A program made the translations under genes and the position numbers. Positions 9,685 through 18,852 of a stretch of 42,711 nt of DNA are shown here, piece by piece (position 1 is the stretch's first letter; every line of letters starts with the position of its first letter). The stretch is taken from positions 1-42,711 of the forward strand of contig CABYCL010000009.1 in the NCBI GenBank assembly GCA_902517505.1, given 5' to 3'. Source of the stretch: an uncultured SAR86 cluster bacterium. Lineage in GTDB: Bacteria > Pseudomonadota > Gammaproteobacteria > Magnimaribacterales > D2472. Under the pieces are notes generated by a model. It was not told the DNA's origin and searched no databases. It saw nothing but the letters and a program-made list of their open reading frames with translations.

Positions 9685-10357
9685 ATTAATAAGTAATAAT
9701 ATACATAAATCTTTTGAAATGGGCGATGATTCTTTAGTCGTCTTGAATGACATCAATTTAACAATAAATGAAAATGATTCCGTGGCAATTACTGGAGCGT
9801 CTGGAGCAGGAAAATCATCATTTCTTCATATATTAGCAGGATTAGATAAACCTACGTCAGGTAATATTTACTTTAATGATTTTGATTTATCGTTACTATC
9901 AAATAATAGACTAAGCCAAATAAGATTAGAGAATTTTGGCTTTGTTTATCAATTCCATCATCTTTTAGAAGATTTAACTGTCGAAGAAAATATTTTTATG
10001 CCCGCCTTAATAAATAAATCCCTTGATAATGAAAAAAAATTAATAGTAAAAGATATCATGAGGAGCTTAGATATTTATAAAAGAAAAAATCACCTGCCTT
10101 GGAAATTGTCTGGAGGAGAGAAACAAAGAACTGCTCTTGCAAGAGCTTTGATTAATAATCCAAAGTTTTTATTTTTAGACGAACCAACAGGAAATTTAGA
10201 TTATGAAAATTCACTAATTATTCAAAATCTGCTTTTTGAGATGTCTAATAAATATGGTATTGCTTTAATTACAGCTACTCATGATAATAAGTTCTTGAAA
10301 TCTTTTAATAAGGTTTATAAATTAAAAGATTCAAAATTGAGTGTAATAGATGAGTGA
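9677..10357 (+). CDS. lolD: Lipoprotein-releasing ABC transporter ATPase LolD
   Basis: 226-residue cytoplasmic ATPase that powers the preceding LolC/E permease. The Walker A motif GASGAGKSS is near residues 39-47. The Q-loop region [17 protein letters not shown] is the LolD/MacB-type signature. The ABC signature LSGGEKQR is near 145 and Walker [13 protein letters not shown] near 164, followed by the H-loop ATHD. Length matches LolD (about 225-233). It overlaps both neighbours by 8 bases, so the three genes are translationally coupled. Confidence 0.95.
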   Translation: MNKLISNNIHKSFEMGDDSLVVLNDINLTINENDSVAITGASGAGKSSFLHILAGLDKPTSGNIYFNDFDLSLLSNNRLSQIRLENFGFVYQFHHLLEDLTVEENIFMPALINKSLDNEKKLIVKDIMRSLDIYKRKNHLPWKLSGGEKQRTALARALINNPKFLFLDEPTGNLDYENSLIIQNLLFEMSNKYGIALITATHDNKFLKSFNKVYKLKDSKLSVIDE

Positions 10358-10949
10358 ATTTATAACTGCAGGAGGCCCATTTATGTGGCCATTGTTAGCA
10401 TGTAGTGTTCTAATAATTACTATTTCAATAGAAAGGTCATGGTTCTTACAAAATAGACTTGTTTCTCCTAAAGGCCTTTCAAATCAAATTATTCAATTAC
10501 TAAATAATGATTTAATGTCTAAAAAACAGGCTTTAGAAATATCAAACCTGTCATCACTTGGATTTTTACTTATTAATTGCCTCAAATATAAAGACCTTCA
10601 AAGAGATAACTTAGAATCAAAAATTGAGGAGAAGGCTATTGAAGTTAAATATGGTTTAGAAAGAAATCTAACAATGTTAGGAACTATTGCCACAATTAGT
10701 CCATTGTTGGGCTTGTTAGGTACTGTTGTAGGTATGATTACAGCTTTTACAGGACTTACAGAGACTGCTGGAGCAAATCCTGATCTACTAGCAGCAGGAA
10801 TATCTCAGGCGTTAATTACCACTGCCTTTGGCCTATTAATAGCTGTTCCTGGATTAGTTCTTCATAAATATTTTGAACAGAAGATAAACTACTTACTAAT
10901 AAATCTACAAAAAGAAGTATCTGGCTTTATCGATATTATTAACAAATGA
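10350..10949 (+). CDS. exbB: ExbB/TolQ-family proton channel subunit
   Basis: 199 residues with three membrane segments (about residues 12-30, 108-132, 150-176). The MotA/TolQ/ExbB core is seen as [20 protein letters not shown], followed by [20 protein letters not shown]. With ExbD it forms the motor that uses proton-motive force for TonB-dependent uptake or, as TolQ/R, for envelope constriction. The N-terminal [21 protein letters not shown] is usual for ExbB next to lpxK in pseudomonads and xanthomonads, which favours ExbB over TolQ. ATGA overlap with exbD. Confidence 0.92.
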   Translation: MSEFITAGGPFMWPLLACSVLIITISIERSWFLQNRLVSPKGLSNQIIQLLNNDLMSKKQALEISNLSSLGFLLINCLKYKDLQRDNLESKIEEKAIEVKYGLERNLTMLGTIATISPLLGLLGTVVGMITAFTGLTETAGANPDLLAAGISQALITTAFGLLIAVPGLVLHKYFEQKINYLLINLQKEVSGFIDIINK

Positions 10950-11350
10950 AATTTATTTCAAATAACAAATCAGACTTTTCTATTGAAATAACACCTTTAA
11001 TTGATATTGTTTTTTTATTAGTAATATTTTTTGTTGTTACGTCTAAGGTAGGTGATTCTCAGTTTCTCTCTCTTGAACTTCCAAAAACTGAATCATTTCA
11101 ATATAAAACTGTCCAATCATTAAATGAGATTGTAATTGTTAATAATGGAACAATATATGTTAATGACAGAGTTTTTAGTATTAATAATCTTGAAGAGCTA
11201 GATCAGGCTATATTTGAACTTGAGAATAATGGTAATTCGTTTATTTTAAGTGCTGAATCAAATTCTTTACATGTTTGGGTTATTACAGTTATGGATATGC
11301 TTAATAAATATGGGTTTAATGAAGTTCAAATAAGAACTATAGAAAAATGA
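10946..11350 (+). CDS. exbD: ExbD/TolR-family energy transducer subunit
   Basis: 134 residues: a short cytoplasmic N-terminus, one membrane helix (about residues 15-37, [19 protein letters not shown]) with the conserved protonatable Asp20, and a periplasmic domain. Partner of ExbB above. Coupled by ATGA overlaps to exbB upstream and the msbA-lpxK fusion downstream. No TonB gene is adjacent; it would have to be supplied from elsewhere. Confidence 0.93.
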   Translation: MKFISNNKSDFSIEITPLIDIVFLLVIFFVVTSKVGDSQFLSLELPKTESFQYKTVQSLNEIVIVNNGTIYVNDRVFSINNLEELDQAIFELENNGNSFILSAESNSLHVWVITVMDMLNKYGFNEVQIRTIEK

Positions 11351-14103
11351 GAACTGGAAGCTTAAGAAGGTTACTTGGATATACCTTTAGATATAAATGG
11401 TCTTTTTTTGTTGCTGTATTAGGCTTTATAAGTTTTGCTTTTGCAGATATTGCTGCAGTTGAGTGGATAAGAAGAATAATAAGTTTTGTTAACTCAGAAG
11501 AAGACAATTTTAATTCTCTATTAGCCTTATCTTTAATATTTATTGCACTTGGAAGGGGAATTGGTTTTTTCGTTGGAAATTACTTCATGTCTAAAGTTGG
11601 TTTTGGAATAGTGCATGATTTAAGAGCAGAATTATTTGAGAAACTTCATAATTTACCAAAATCTTACTTTGATGCAAATCAGTCTGGTCAACTAATCAAT
11701 AGAATAACTTTTACTACAACTCAAGTAGCCGGCGCAGCATCCAATGCTGTAAAAACATTAATTAGAGAAGGTTTTCTTCTAATAGGATTGTTTATATATT
11801 TATTAATATTAAATTTTAAACTTACACTTTTGCTCATTGGAACAGCACCTTTAATAGCACTGATTGTTTATGTAGCTGGTAAAAGATTAAAGAAACTTGC
11901 AAAAAAGATTCAAACAGCCATGGGAGATGTTACTCATATTGCTTCAGAAGCAGTTGATGGACACGTAGAAATTAAAAGCTTCAATGCACAAGAATATGAA
12001 AATGCAAGATTTTTAGAGGCTAATAGCTCTAATAAAAATCAAAATCTAAAATTAGAAGCAACAGGAAATATGGCAACACCCATAATTCAAGTTTTAGTAT
12101 CAATATCTTTATCAATTGTTGCATATTTTGCATTAGGTGCTCAATTAGGAATATCTTTAGATGCGGAAACATTTGTAGCATTTTTTACAGCAGCAGGTTT
12201 GATGGCAAAACCTATTAGACAATTATCTAATGTAAACATAATTGTTCAAAAAGGTCTTGCAGCAGCTAACGAAATTTTTGATCAATTAGATCAAGAAATA
12301 GAAGAAGATGAAGGAAATAACGAAGATAAAATTGAAGGAAAAATTGATTTTAAAGATATTAATTTCTCGTATGACACTGGAAATCAAATCTTATCAAACA
12401 TTAATTTTTCAATTGAAAAAAATGAAACTGTTGCTATTGTAGGTAAATCCGGCTCAGGAAAATCAACTATAGCTAATTTAATTCCTAGGTTTTATAACCA
12501 TTCATCTGGAGAAATATTAATTGATGGAAAACCGATTACAGATTTTTCTCTTAATCATCTAAGGTCTTCGATATCAATCGTTAATCAATCCCCGTCATTA
12601 TTTAATGACACAATTTCTAAGAATATAGCTTATGGTGATGATTCAATTGATGTTGAGAAGTTAAAAGAATCTGCAAAGTTATCTGGCTGTGATGAATTCA
12701 TTTCAAATTTGCCCGAAGGTTATGAATCAGAAATTGGAGATGATGGAGTATTGTTATCGGGAGGACAAAGACAAAGATTGGCGATTGCGAGAGCTTTTTA
12801 CAAAGACTCTCCAATAATTATTCTTGATGAGGCGACTTCTGCACTCGATACAGAATCAGAATTAATTGTACAAGAGGCATTAGAAAAATTAATTACCGAC
12901 AGAACTACTATTGTTATTGCTCATAGGCTGTCAACTATTGAAAATGCTTCTAATATTATTGTATTAGATAATGGGATTATTGCTGAAACAGGTACACATG
13001 AAGAATTAATTAAAAATGAGTCGATATATCATTCCCTATATAAAAATAAATTTGAAGATTCACCAGATAAAAAACCAAAAACATCAAAATCTACACAATT
13101 ATTTCTGCCTGAATATGATGATGAAACTTATTCAAGTTTTGTTGTAGATAGCTGGTATAAAAAAAGTTTATGGTTATATTTGTTATATCCATTCTCATTA
13201 TTGTTTTCATATTTAACCTCAAGACGAAGAAGGAAATATATTAAAAATAAAGAAATTTCTTATAAATCAGATATTCCAATTATCGTTGTAGGAAATTTAA
13301 CAATTGGGGGCACAGGAAAAACTCCTCTAGTTAAATATATTGCTAATGAATTAGCAAATAAGGGTTATAAACCAGGAATTGTGAGCAGAGGATATGGTGG
13401 AAAATTCAAAGAAACTCTTCAAGTTACAAATGAAACATCAGTTAAAGAAACCGGTGATGAGGCACAAATTTTATCTAAATTAGACTTTCCATTTTATATA
13501 GACAGGAATAGGGTAAGAGCTGTTAAAAAATTAACTAAAGATCATGATTGTGATGTCATTATCTCTGATGATGGTCTTCAACATTATAAGATGGATCGCC
13601 ATATTGAAATAGCTGTAATAGATGGCAAAAGAAGATTTGGTAACAATTTAACCTTTCCCGCAGGACCATTAAGAGAGTCTAAAAATAGGCTAAATTCTGT
13701 AGATTTCATTGTTAATAATAGCGGCCCTACAGAAGAGGATGAATATTTAATGAATATAAGCCCATCAAATTTTGTTCATTTGAAGTCTGGTAAATCATAT
13801 TCAATTGATAAGTGGCCAATGCACAACCAAATACATGCTGTTGCAGGTCTAGGAAATCCAGGAAGATTTTTTGATTTATTAGATAAGCTTGGCTTTGATA
13901 GTATAAGACATCCATTTCCTGATCATCATAATTTCTCTTCAAGTGATATTTTTTATTTAGATCATTTACCAATTGTTATGACTGAAAAGGATGCTTCTAA
14001 ATGTAAAGATTTTGATAATAATAAGATTTGGTATTTAACTATTGATGCAGACGTTACTAATAAATTTATTGATAAACTAGATAAAAAACTTAAATCAATA
14101 TAA
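11347..14103 (+). CDS. msbA-lpxK: Fusion of lipid A flippase MsbA with tetraacyldisaccharide 4'-kinase LpxK
   Basis: One 918-residue frame. Residues 1 to about 575 are a complete MsbA: six-helix ABC exporter domain, Walker A GKSGSGKST near 365, signature LSGGQ near 470, Walker B IIILDEATSALD near 490. After a charged 25-30 residue linker, LpxK starts with SWYKKSLWLYLLYPF near 602. It keeps the P-loop GNLTIGGTGKTP near 649 and SRGYGG near 680, and ends at about normal length (roughly 315-320 residues). LpxK phosphorylates the lipid A precursor at 4' and MsbA flips core-lipid A across the inner membrane, so the fusion joins consecutive steps. No in-frame ATG, GTG or TTG lies between linker and LpxK core, so a separate LpxK start is unlikely. 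msbA and lpxK are separate neighbours in most gammaproteobacteria. Confidence 0.92.
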   Translation: MRTGSLRRLLGYTFRYKWSFFVAVLGFISFAFADIAAVEWIRRIISFVNSEEDNFNSLLALSLIFIALGRGIGFFVGNYFMSKVGFGIVHDLRAELFEKLHNLPKSYFDANQSGQLINRITFTTTQVAGAASNAVKTLIREGFLLIGLFIYLLILNFKLTLLLIGTAPLIALIVYVAGKRLKKLAKKIQTAMGDVTHIASEAVDGHVEIKSFNAQEYENARFLEANSSNKNQNLKLEATGNMATPIIQVLVSISLSIVAYFALGAQLGISLDAETFVAFFTAAGLMAKPIRQLSNVNIIVQKGLAAANEIFDQLDQEIEEDEGNNEDKIEGKIDFKDINFSYDTGNQILSNINFSIEKNETVAIVGKSGSGKSTIANLIPRFYNHSSGEILIDGKPITDFSLNHLRSSISIVNQSPSLFNDTISKNIAYGDDSIDVEKLKESAKLSGCDEFISNLPEGYESEIGDDGVLLSGGQRQRLAIARAFYKDSPIIILDEATSALDTESELIVQEALEKLITDRTTIVIAHRLSTIENASNIIVLDNGIIAETGTHEELIKNESIYHSLYKNKFEDSPDKKPKTSKSTQLFLPEYDDETYSSFVVDSWYKKSLWLYLLYPFSLLFSYLTSRRRRKYIKNKEISYKSDIPIIVVGNLTIGGTGKTPLVKYIANELANKGYKPGIVSRGYGGKFKETLQVTNETSVKETGDEAQILSKLDFPFYIDRNRVRAVKKLTKDHDCDVIISDDGLQHYKMDRHIEIAVIDGKRRFGNNLTFPAGPLRESKNRLNSVDFIVNNSGPTEEDEYLMNISPSNFVHLKSGKSYSIDKWPMHNQIHAVAGLGNPGRFFDLLDKLGFDSIRHPFPDHHNFSSSDIFYLDHLPIVMTEKDASKCKDFDNNKIWYLTIDADVTNKFIDKLDKKLKSI

Positions 14104-14107
14104 TAAA

Positions 14108-14827
14108 ATGAGTAGCGAAGTATATATTTTAATACCATCGCGAATCGGTTCAACTAGACTTCAAGACAAACCATTAATTGATCTAAATGGTAAAACTCTT
14201 ATACAGAGAGTTTTAATCAACTCTTTAGAAGTAAATAAAAATTCTTTTGTGGCAACTGATTCACTGAGAATAAAACAAAATATTGAAAAAATATCTAATA
14301 ATGTTGTTATGACTTCAAATAGTCATATTTCAGGAACAGACAGAATATGCGAAGCTGCAAATAAATTAAACCTTGATGAAAATACATTTATTTTAAATCT
14401 TCAAGGTGATGAACCATTCCTACCAAAGAAATTAATATCTGATGTAGTAAATGATTTCTTTATAAATGAATGTGATGTTATTACAGCATCTAATGAGATT
14501 AAATCAAATGATGAAATAGATAATCCTAATTGTGTATTGGTTGAGACAGAAAATAATAATATTGCAACTAAATTTGTAAGAACTGGAAAAATAAATAATC
14601 CAAGAAGACATATTGGAGTTTATGGATATAGATTAAGCACATTAAATAAATTAGTTAATTTAAAGCCAACTCCAAATGAACTAGAGTTAAAGTTAGAACA
14701 ATTAAGATTCCTAGAAAATAATTATTCAATATATGTTACAAATTTTAAAGGAGATATACCTCATGGTATAGATACAAATGAAGATGTAATTTCTGCTAAA
14801 AGATATCTAAATGAAAATATTAAATAA
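14108..14827 (+). CDS. kdsB: 3-deoxy-manno-octulosonate cytidylyltransferase
   Basis: 239 residues. Activates Kdo as CMP-Kdo for attachment to lipid A. The N-terminal IPSRIGSTRLQDKPL is the CTP-binding signature. SGTDRICEA, LNLQGDEPF and HIGVYGYR are conserved Kdo cytidylyltransferase blocks, and HGIDTNED sits near the C-terminus. It begins 4 bases after the msbA-lpxK stop, the usual lpxK-kdsB order. Slightly shorter than E. coli KdsB (248). It overlaps murB by 17 bases. Confidence 0.95.
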   Translation: MSSEVYILIPSRIGSTRLQDKPLIDLNGKTLIQRVLINSLEVNKNSFVATDSLRIKQNIEKISNNVVMTSNSHISGTDRICEAANKLNLDENTFILNLQGDEPFLPKKLISDVVNDFFINECDVITASNEIKSNDEIDNPNCVLVETENNNIATKFVRTGKINNPRRHIGVYGYRLSTLNKLVNLKPTPNELELKLEQLRFLENNYSIYVTNFKGDIPHGIDTNEDVISAKRYLNENIK

Positions 14828-15815
14828 CATTAATATTAATAATTCTTTAAATATAAAATCTAATGCAAAATATTATGTTGAACTAAGAACTAAAAAAGAC
14901 TTTAATCAATTTCAAGAATTTATATCCAACAATAAATTACCAATACTAGTTGTTGGAGAGGGAACAAATCTGGTATTACCAAATTTTTATGAAGGCATAG
15001 TTGTTAAACCAATATTTAATAGTATTAATTATGATAAAAATTTAGATATTGTGTCTGTTGGATCGTCTGTTAATTGGAGCGACTTTGTTACTGAAATGGT
15101 TGATAAAAATATATATGGTTATGAAAATTTATCATCTATACCAGGTAGTGTTGGAGCGTCACCTATTCAAAATATTGGCGCTTATGGTCAAGAAGTATCA
15201 AGACTTATTAATAGCATAGATTGTTATGACTATAAAAAAGGCAAATTTATCAAGTTGCATAAAGATGAATGTGATTTTACTTATAGAAATTCTATTTTTA
15301 AAAATAATACTTTAATTATTTATAACATTAACTTCATAACTAATTGCAAAAATATACTTAATCTCGAATATGAGTCTATCAAAAAATATATTTCAACTCA
15401 TAATACCAACATAAATAATATTAAATTAAAGGATGCCTCAGTTATGATAACTAACATCAGAAATTCAATACTACCTAATCATTTAAAAATACCTAATGTT
15501 GGAAGTTTTTTTAAGAACTCAATAGTTAAAATAGATGATATTGATACAACAAAACATTCACTTAATGAATTGATAACATGGAAAATTGATTCTCAGTTTG
15601 TCAAAGTTGGCTCTGCTCGTTTAATAGATCTAATTAAAGATGACCTAAACAAATATGAAAATGTAAATATTTATAAAAATCATTCTCTTGTATTAATCAC
15701 TAACTCTAAAGCTTCTCAAGAAGAGGTATTAAATTTTGCTGATAACATAAAGCAAAAAGTTTATGAGGTTTTTAAAATTTCAATGGATATTGAGCCAACT
15801 ATTATTACTAACTAG
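14811..15815 (+). CDS. murB: UDP-N-acetylenolpyruvoylglucosamine reductase
   Basis: 334-residue FAD enzyme that makes UDP-MurNAc for peptidoglycan using NADPH. FAD-binding blocks are LVVGEGTNLVLP near residue 45 and SIPGSVGASPIQNIGAYGQEV near 105. Substrate-binding YRNSIFK is present. The proton donor Ser232 in GSFFKN and Glu328 in MDIEPT match the E. coli active site. It is the longer E. coli-type (type I) enzyme. The start lies inside kdsB and gives the native N-terminus; kdsB-murB adjacency is common in pseudomonads. Confidence 0.95.
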   Translation: MKILNNININNSLNIKSNAKYYVELRTKKDFNQFQEFISNNKLPILVVGEGTNLVLPNFYEGIVVKPIFNSINYDKNLDIVSVGSSVNWSDFVTEMVDKNIYGYENLSSIPGSVGASPIQNIGAYGQEVSRLINSIDCYDYKKGKFIKLHKDECDFTYRNSIFKNNTLIIYNINFITNCKNILNLEYESIKKYISTHNTNINNIKLKDASVMITNIRNSILPNHLKIPNVGSFFKNSIVKIDDIDTTKHSLNELITWKIDSQFVKVGSARLIDLIKDDLNKYENVNIYKNHSLVLITNSKASQEEVLNFADNIKQKVYEVFKISMDIEPTIITN

Positions 15816-15818
15816 CCT

Positions 15819-16424
15819 ATGTTCCTTTGGTCAGCTTTAGCACATCTAATTGCATTAACAAGTCCTGGACCTGATACAGCGATTATCCTTAGACAAATAT
15901 CCATTTTTGGAAGAAAAGAGGGCATTAAAGCAGCATTAGGTATTGGTGTCGGGATATACGCACACTGTCTATTAGCTATTAACGGTATCTCATTGATTAT
16001 TTTATCTAATGATTTATATAAATTAATTATTAGTATTGTTGGTGGAACATACATTTCCTACCTAGGTATTTCAATGTATTTTAGTAAAAATAATGATGAC
16101 GTCTTTAATACTGAAATTAAATATAAAAATAGCTTTACTATAGGCCTCATTACAAATATTTTTAATGTAAAAGCTTTTTTATTTTTTGTTTCGCTATTCA
16201 GTGTCTTATTAGATAGTATGTATGGAGTTCTTTATTATATTTATCCCATTTATTTTTCATTAACTTCAGCATTATGGTTTATTTTCTTAAGTTATATCTT
16301 AACAATACCAAAATATAAAAATTTCAATATCAATACAAACAAACACATATCATCCATAATGGCATTATTATTATTTTTAATCGGGCTATATATTTTATTT
16401 AGATCATTAAATGAGTATTTCTAA
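15819..16424 (+). CDS. LysE/RhtB-family amino-acid exporter
   Basis: 201-residue membrane protein with about six hydrophobic segments. The N-terminal block LTSPGPDTAIILRQISIFGRK, followed by GIGVGIYAHCLLAINGIS, is the LysE/RhtB translocator signature (the PGP-D stretch). Family members export amino acids such as homoserine, threonine or leucine across the inner membrane; which one cannot be told. It starts 3 bases after murB and overlaps the DUF1285 gene by 14 bases, so it is part of the envelope operon. Confidence 0.87.
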   Translation: MFLWSALAHLIALTSPGPDTAIILRQISIFGRKEGIKAALGIGVGIYAHCLLAINGISLIILSNDLYKLIISIVGGTYISYLGISMYFSKNNDDVFNTEIKYKNSFTIGLITNIFNVKAFLFFVSLFSVLLDSMYGVLYYIYPIYFSLTSALWFIFLSYILTIPKYKNFNINTNKHISSIMALLLFLIGLYILFRSLNEYF

Positions 16425-16941
16425 AATTCAAAAAAATCTTGAGGGTTACAATAATTTTCCTCCAGTCGAATTATGGAATCCTGCATTATGTGAAGGTCAG
16501 GAATTTTATATCGATAGAGAAGGAGAGTGGTTCTATAACAAATCTCCAATTAAAAATAAAAAACTTCTAAATCTTTTTTCAACCGTATTAAGAAAAGATA
16601 AGAATGAATATTTTTTGGTAACACCAGTTGAAAAAGTTCCTGTTAAGGTTGAGTTGGCTCCATATAAAATAATTGATTTTGAAATTAATGATGAAAAAGT
16701 TCAACTTATAACAAATTTAAACTTTCAATTTATCTTAGATAAGACTAATACCACAAGATTAATAAACCATAACGATTCATTAATACCATTAGTAAATGTA
16801 AGAAGCAATATTGAAGGATTTTTTAATAGAAATACATACTATAAGTTAGTTGATCTGGCTTTAGAGAAACAGTTTATAGATAATAATTTTCTATATATTC
16901 CTAGTAATCAAATAAATCATATAATTGGTAAAGTTGCATAA
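16411..16941 (+). CDS. DUF1285 family protein
   Basis: 176 residues, no signal or membrane segment. The pattern [14 protein letters not shown] near residue 17, followed by [16 protein letters not shown] and [19 protein letters not shown], is the DUF1285 signature found in many proteobacteria; length is normal. Its function is unknown. Its place at the end of an envelope operon is the only context. It overlaps both neighbours. Confidence 0.85.
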   Translation: MSISKIQKNLEGYNNFPPVELWNPALCEGQEFYIDREGEWFYNKSPIKNKKLLNLFSTVLRKDKNEYFLVTPVEKVPVKVELAPYKIIDFEINDEKVQLITNLNFQFILDKTNTTRLINHNDSLIPLVNVRSNIEGFFNRNTYYKLVDLALEKQFIDNNFLYIPSNQINHIIGKVA

Positions 16942-17074
16942 AAAACTTAAATTAAAATCTAAAGAATGTCCTGTTTGTAAGAGATCTTTTGAATGGAGAA
17001 AGAAATGGGAAAAAAACTGGGATGATGTAATTTATTGCAGTGAAAGATGTAGACGTTCTAAGAATTCAAAGTAG
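16934..17074 (+). CDS. Small DUF2256 zinc-ribbon-like protein
   Basis: 46 residues starting at TTG 16934, overlapping the DUF1285 stop by 8 bases. The peptide has CPVC at residues 12-15, then [12 protein letters not shown], then YCSERCRR with cysteines 35 and 39. This two-pair cysteine layout and WRKKW core are typical of DUF2256, a short conserved proteobacterial family of unknown function. The four cysteines probably bind one metal ion, probably zinc (inference). Its last 17 bases overlap the convergent DUF885 gene. The rare start and small size make it easy to miss. Confidence 0.85.
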   Translation: MHKKLKLKSKECPVCKRSFEWRKKWEKNWDDVIYCSERCRRSKNSK

Positions 17075-18839
17075 TTTCAATCCATTGATCTATATAAAAT
17101 TCTAATAAATCTAATGGTAAAGAGCCCCTTTTTAAAACTTCATGATGAAAATCTTTTATATCATATTTATCACCTAACATTTTTTCTGACTTGTTCCTTA
17201 GCTCCAATATTTTTAATTGTCCTATTTTGTATGCAAGAGCCTGTCCAGGCCATGCAATATATCTGTCAACCTCATTATTAATATCTAGAATAGACTTTGC
17301 TGAATTTTCAACGAATATATTTATTGCTTCATCTCTAGTCATATTCTTATAATGCATTCCTGTATCAACGACTAATCTTATAGCTCTCCACATGTCATAT
17401 GTAAGTTGTCCAAATTTATCATATGGATCATCATAAATACCCATAAATTCACCAAGCTCTTCACTGTACAAACCCCATCCCTCAACAAATGCAGTTATTC
17501 CTTGATATTTTCTAAAAGACGGTACATTTTCTAATTCTTGGGCAATTGATATTTGAAAATGATGACCGGGTACTGCTTCATGAACTGTTAATACAGGAAT
17601 TTCATATTTAGGCCTTGATTCTGGTTTGTATAAGTTCGCATAAAAATAACCAGGTCTTCCTGGACTAGGGCTATTGTAATAGGCAGTAGTTGTAAAAGGA
17701 GCTGATTCATCTGGGATTGGTATCACACCATAAGGAGCTCTTGGAAAAACTTTAAAGATCTTTGTTAATAGCGGATCAATCTTCTTAGACATGATTAGAT
17801 ATGCATTAAACAAGTCCTCAGAATTATCATAATAAAACCTTGGGCTTGTTCTTAAATAATTTAGAAAAGAATTAAAATCTCCCTCCCATCCAACTTGATC
17901 AATAATATTATCCATTTCAGAACGAATTCTTTTAATCTCATCTAATCCTATCTGATGTATTTCATCGGGCGTAAGTTCTGTTGTTGTATAAAATCTGGCT
18001 AAATATTCATAATATTGTTTTCCACCTGGTACTTCGCTAATACCAATAGAGTCTCTAGAATTTGGTAGATATTCTTCTATTAAAAATTCATTTAAATCTA
18101 TATATGCAGGAATAATTTTATTTAAAATAATTTCTTCTGCTAACTCTATAAGTTCATTTTTATCTTTGGAATTAATTAAATTTTCATCAGCATTTATAAA
18201 TACTTTCATATAGGGATTATTCTCTATATCAGAATCAATAATTGCCTGTATTTGTTTGACAACACCTTCAGTTATCATTTTTGGCTGAGTAATACCTTTT
18301 TCAAGACCTTCTTTATTTATATCTAAAAAGTTATTAATATTTTGTGAAAATTGATCTAGTCTCGACAACCAGTCGTAATAATCTTTACTTGATGTATATA
18401 CAAGTCTATTTCCAGTTTCGTAAAAACTTTGTATACCTCCTCTTTGATTAATTCTAAGGAAGTAAGTGGGGAAATTTGCTTGCTCAATTTCTCTCGTAAT
18501 ATCAAATTCATAAAGCTTATAGTTCAATACATTATCTTCAGTTAATTTTGAAATATTAATTTCTTTTAAATTTTTTAAAGATTCAATATTAGACTGATAT
18601 TCATCTAAATATTGTTCAATACTATTTGAATTTATTTTGTTATTTGATCTTTTATCACCAACATATGAAGCGAATAATGGATTATTATTTAAAGTTTTAT
18701 CCCATTCTACATTAAGGAAATTAATAAATTTTATATTTTCGTCAACTACTAATGGTTTATTAATTTCATTGTTTGAAACTTCAATATTTGAACATGATGT
18801 TATAAACAATGAAGTAACTATTAAAAATTTATAATTCAT
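17058..18839 (-). CDS. DUF885 metallopeptidase-like lipoprotein
   Basis: 593 residues. The ATG at 18839 was chosen over a start 39 bases upstream because it gives a clean lipoprotein signal: [16 protein letters not shown] with lipobox Cys16. The serine after it suggests outer-membrane sorting by the Lol system. The DUF885 active-site motif [10 protein letters not shown] lies near residue 419, and [12 protein letters not shown] with the downstream glutamate near 450. DUF885 proteins are thermolysin-like zinc peptidases, mostly uncharacterised. It lies 13 bases downstream of the ETF-QO stop, likely read through from it, and its end overlaps DUF2256 convergently. Confidence 0.85.
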   Translation of the reverse strand: MNYKFLIVTSLFITSCSNIEVSNNEINKPLVVDENIKFINFLNVEWDKTLNNNPLFASYVGDKRSNNKINSNSIEQYLDEYQSNIESLKNLKEINISKLTEDNVLNYKLYEFDITREIEQANFPTYFLRINQRGGIQSFYETGNRLVYTSSKDYYDWLSRLDQFSQNINNFLDINKEGLEKGITQPKMITEGVVKQIQAIIDSDIENNPYMKVFINADENLINSKDKNELIELAEEIILNKIIPAYIDLNEFLIEEYLPNSRDSIGISEVPGGKQYYEYLARFYTTTELTPDEIHQIGLDEIKRIRSEMDNIIDQVGWEGDFNSFLNYLRTSPRFYYDNSEDLFNAYLIMSKKIDPLLTKIFKVFPRAPYGVIPIPDESAPFTTTAYYNSPSPGRPGYFYANLYKPESRPKYEIPVLTVHEAVPGHHFQISIAQELENVPSFRKYQGITAFVEGWGLYSEELGEFMGIYDDPYDKFGQLTYDMWRAIRLVVDTGMHYKNMTRDEAINIFVENSAKSILDINNEVDRYIAWPGQALAYKIGQLKILELRNKSEKMLGDKYDIKDFHHEVLKRGSLPLDLLEFYIDQWIETTLNS

Positions 18840-18852
18840 ATAACATTTGTAA

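Noticed and set aside
13060-13160. A separate lpxK start inside the fusion
   Set aside because: ATGATGATG at 13115-13123 is out of frame with LpxK and reaches TAG soon after; no usual start codon occurs in the LpxK frame in the linker.
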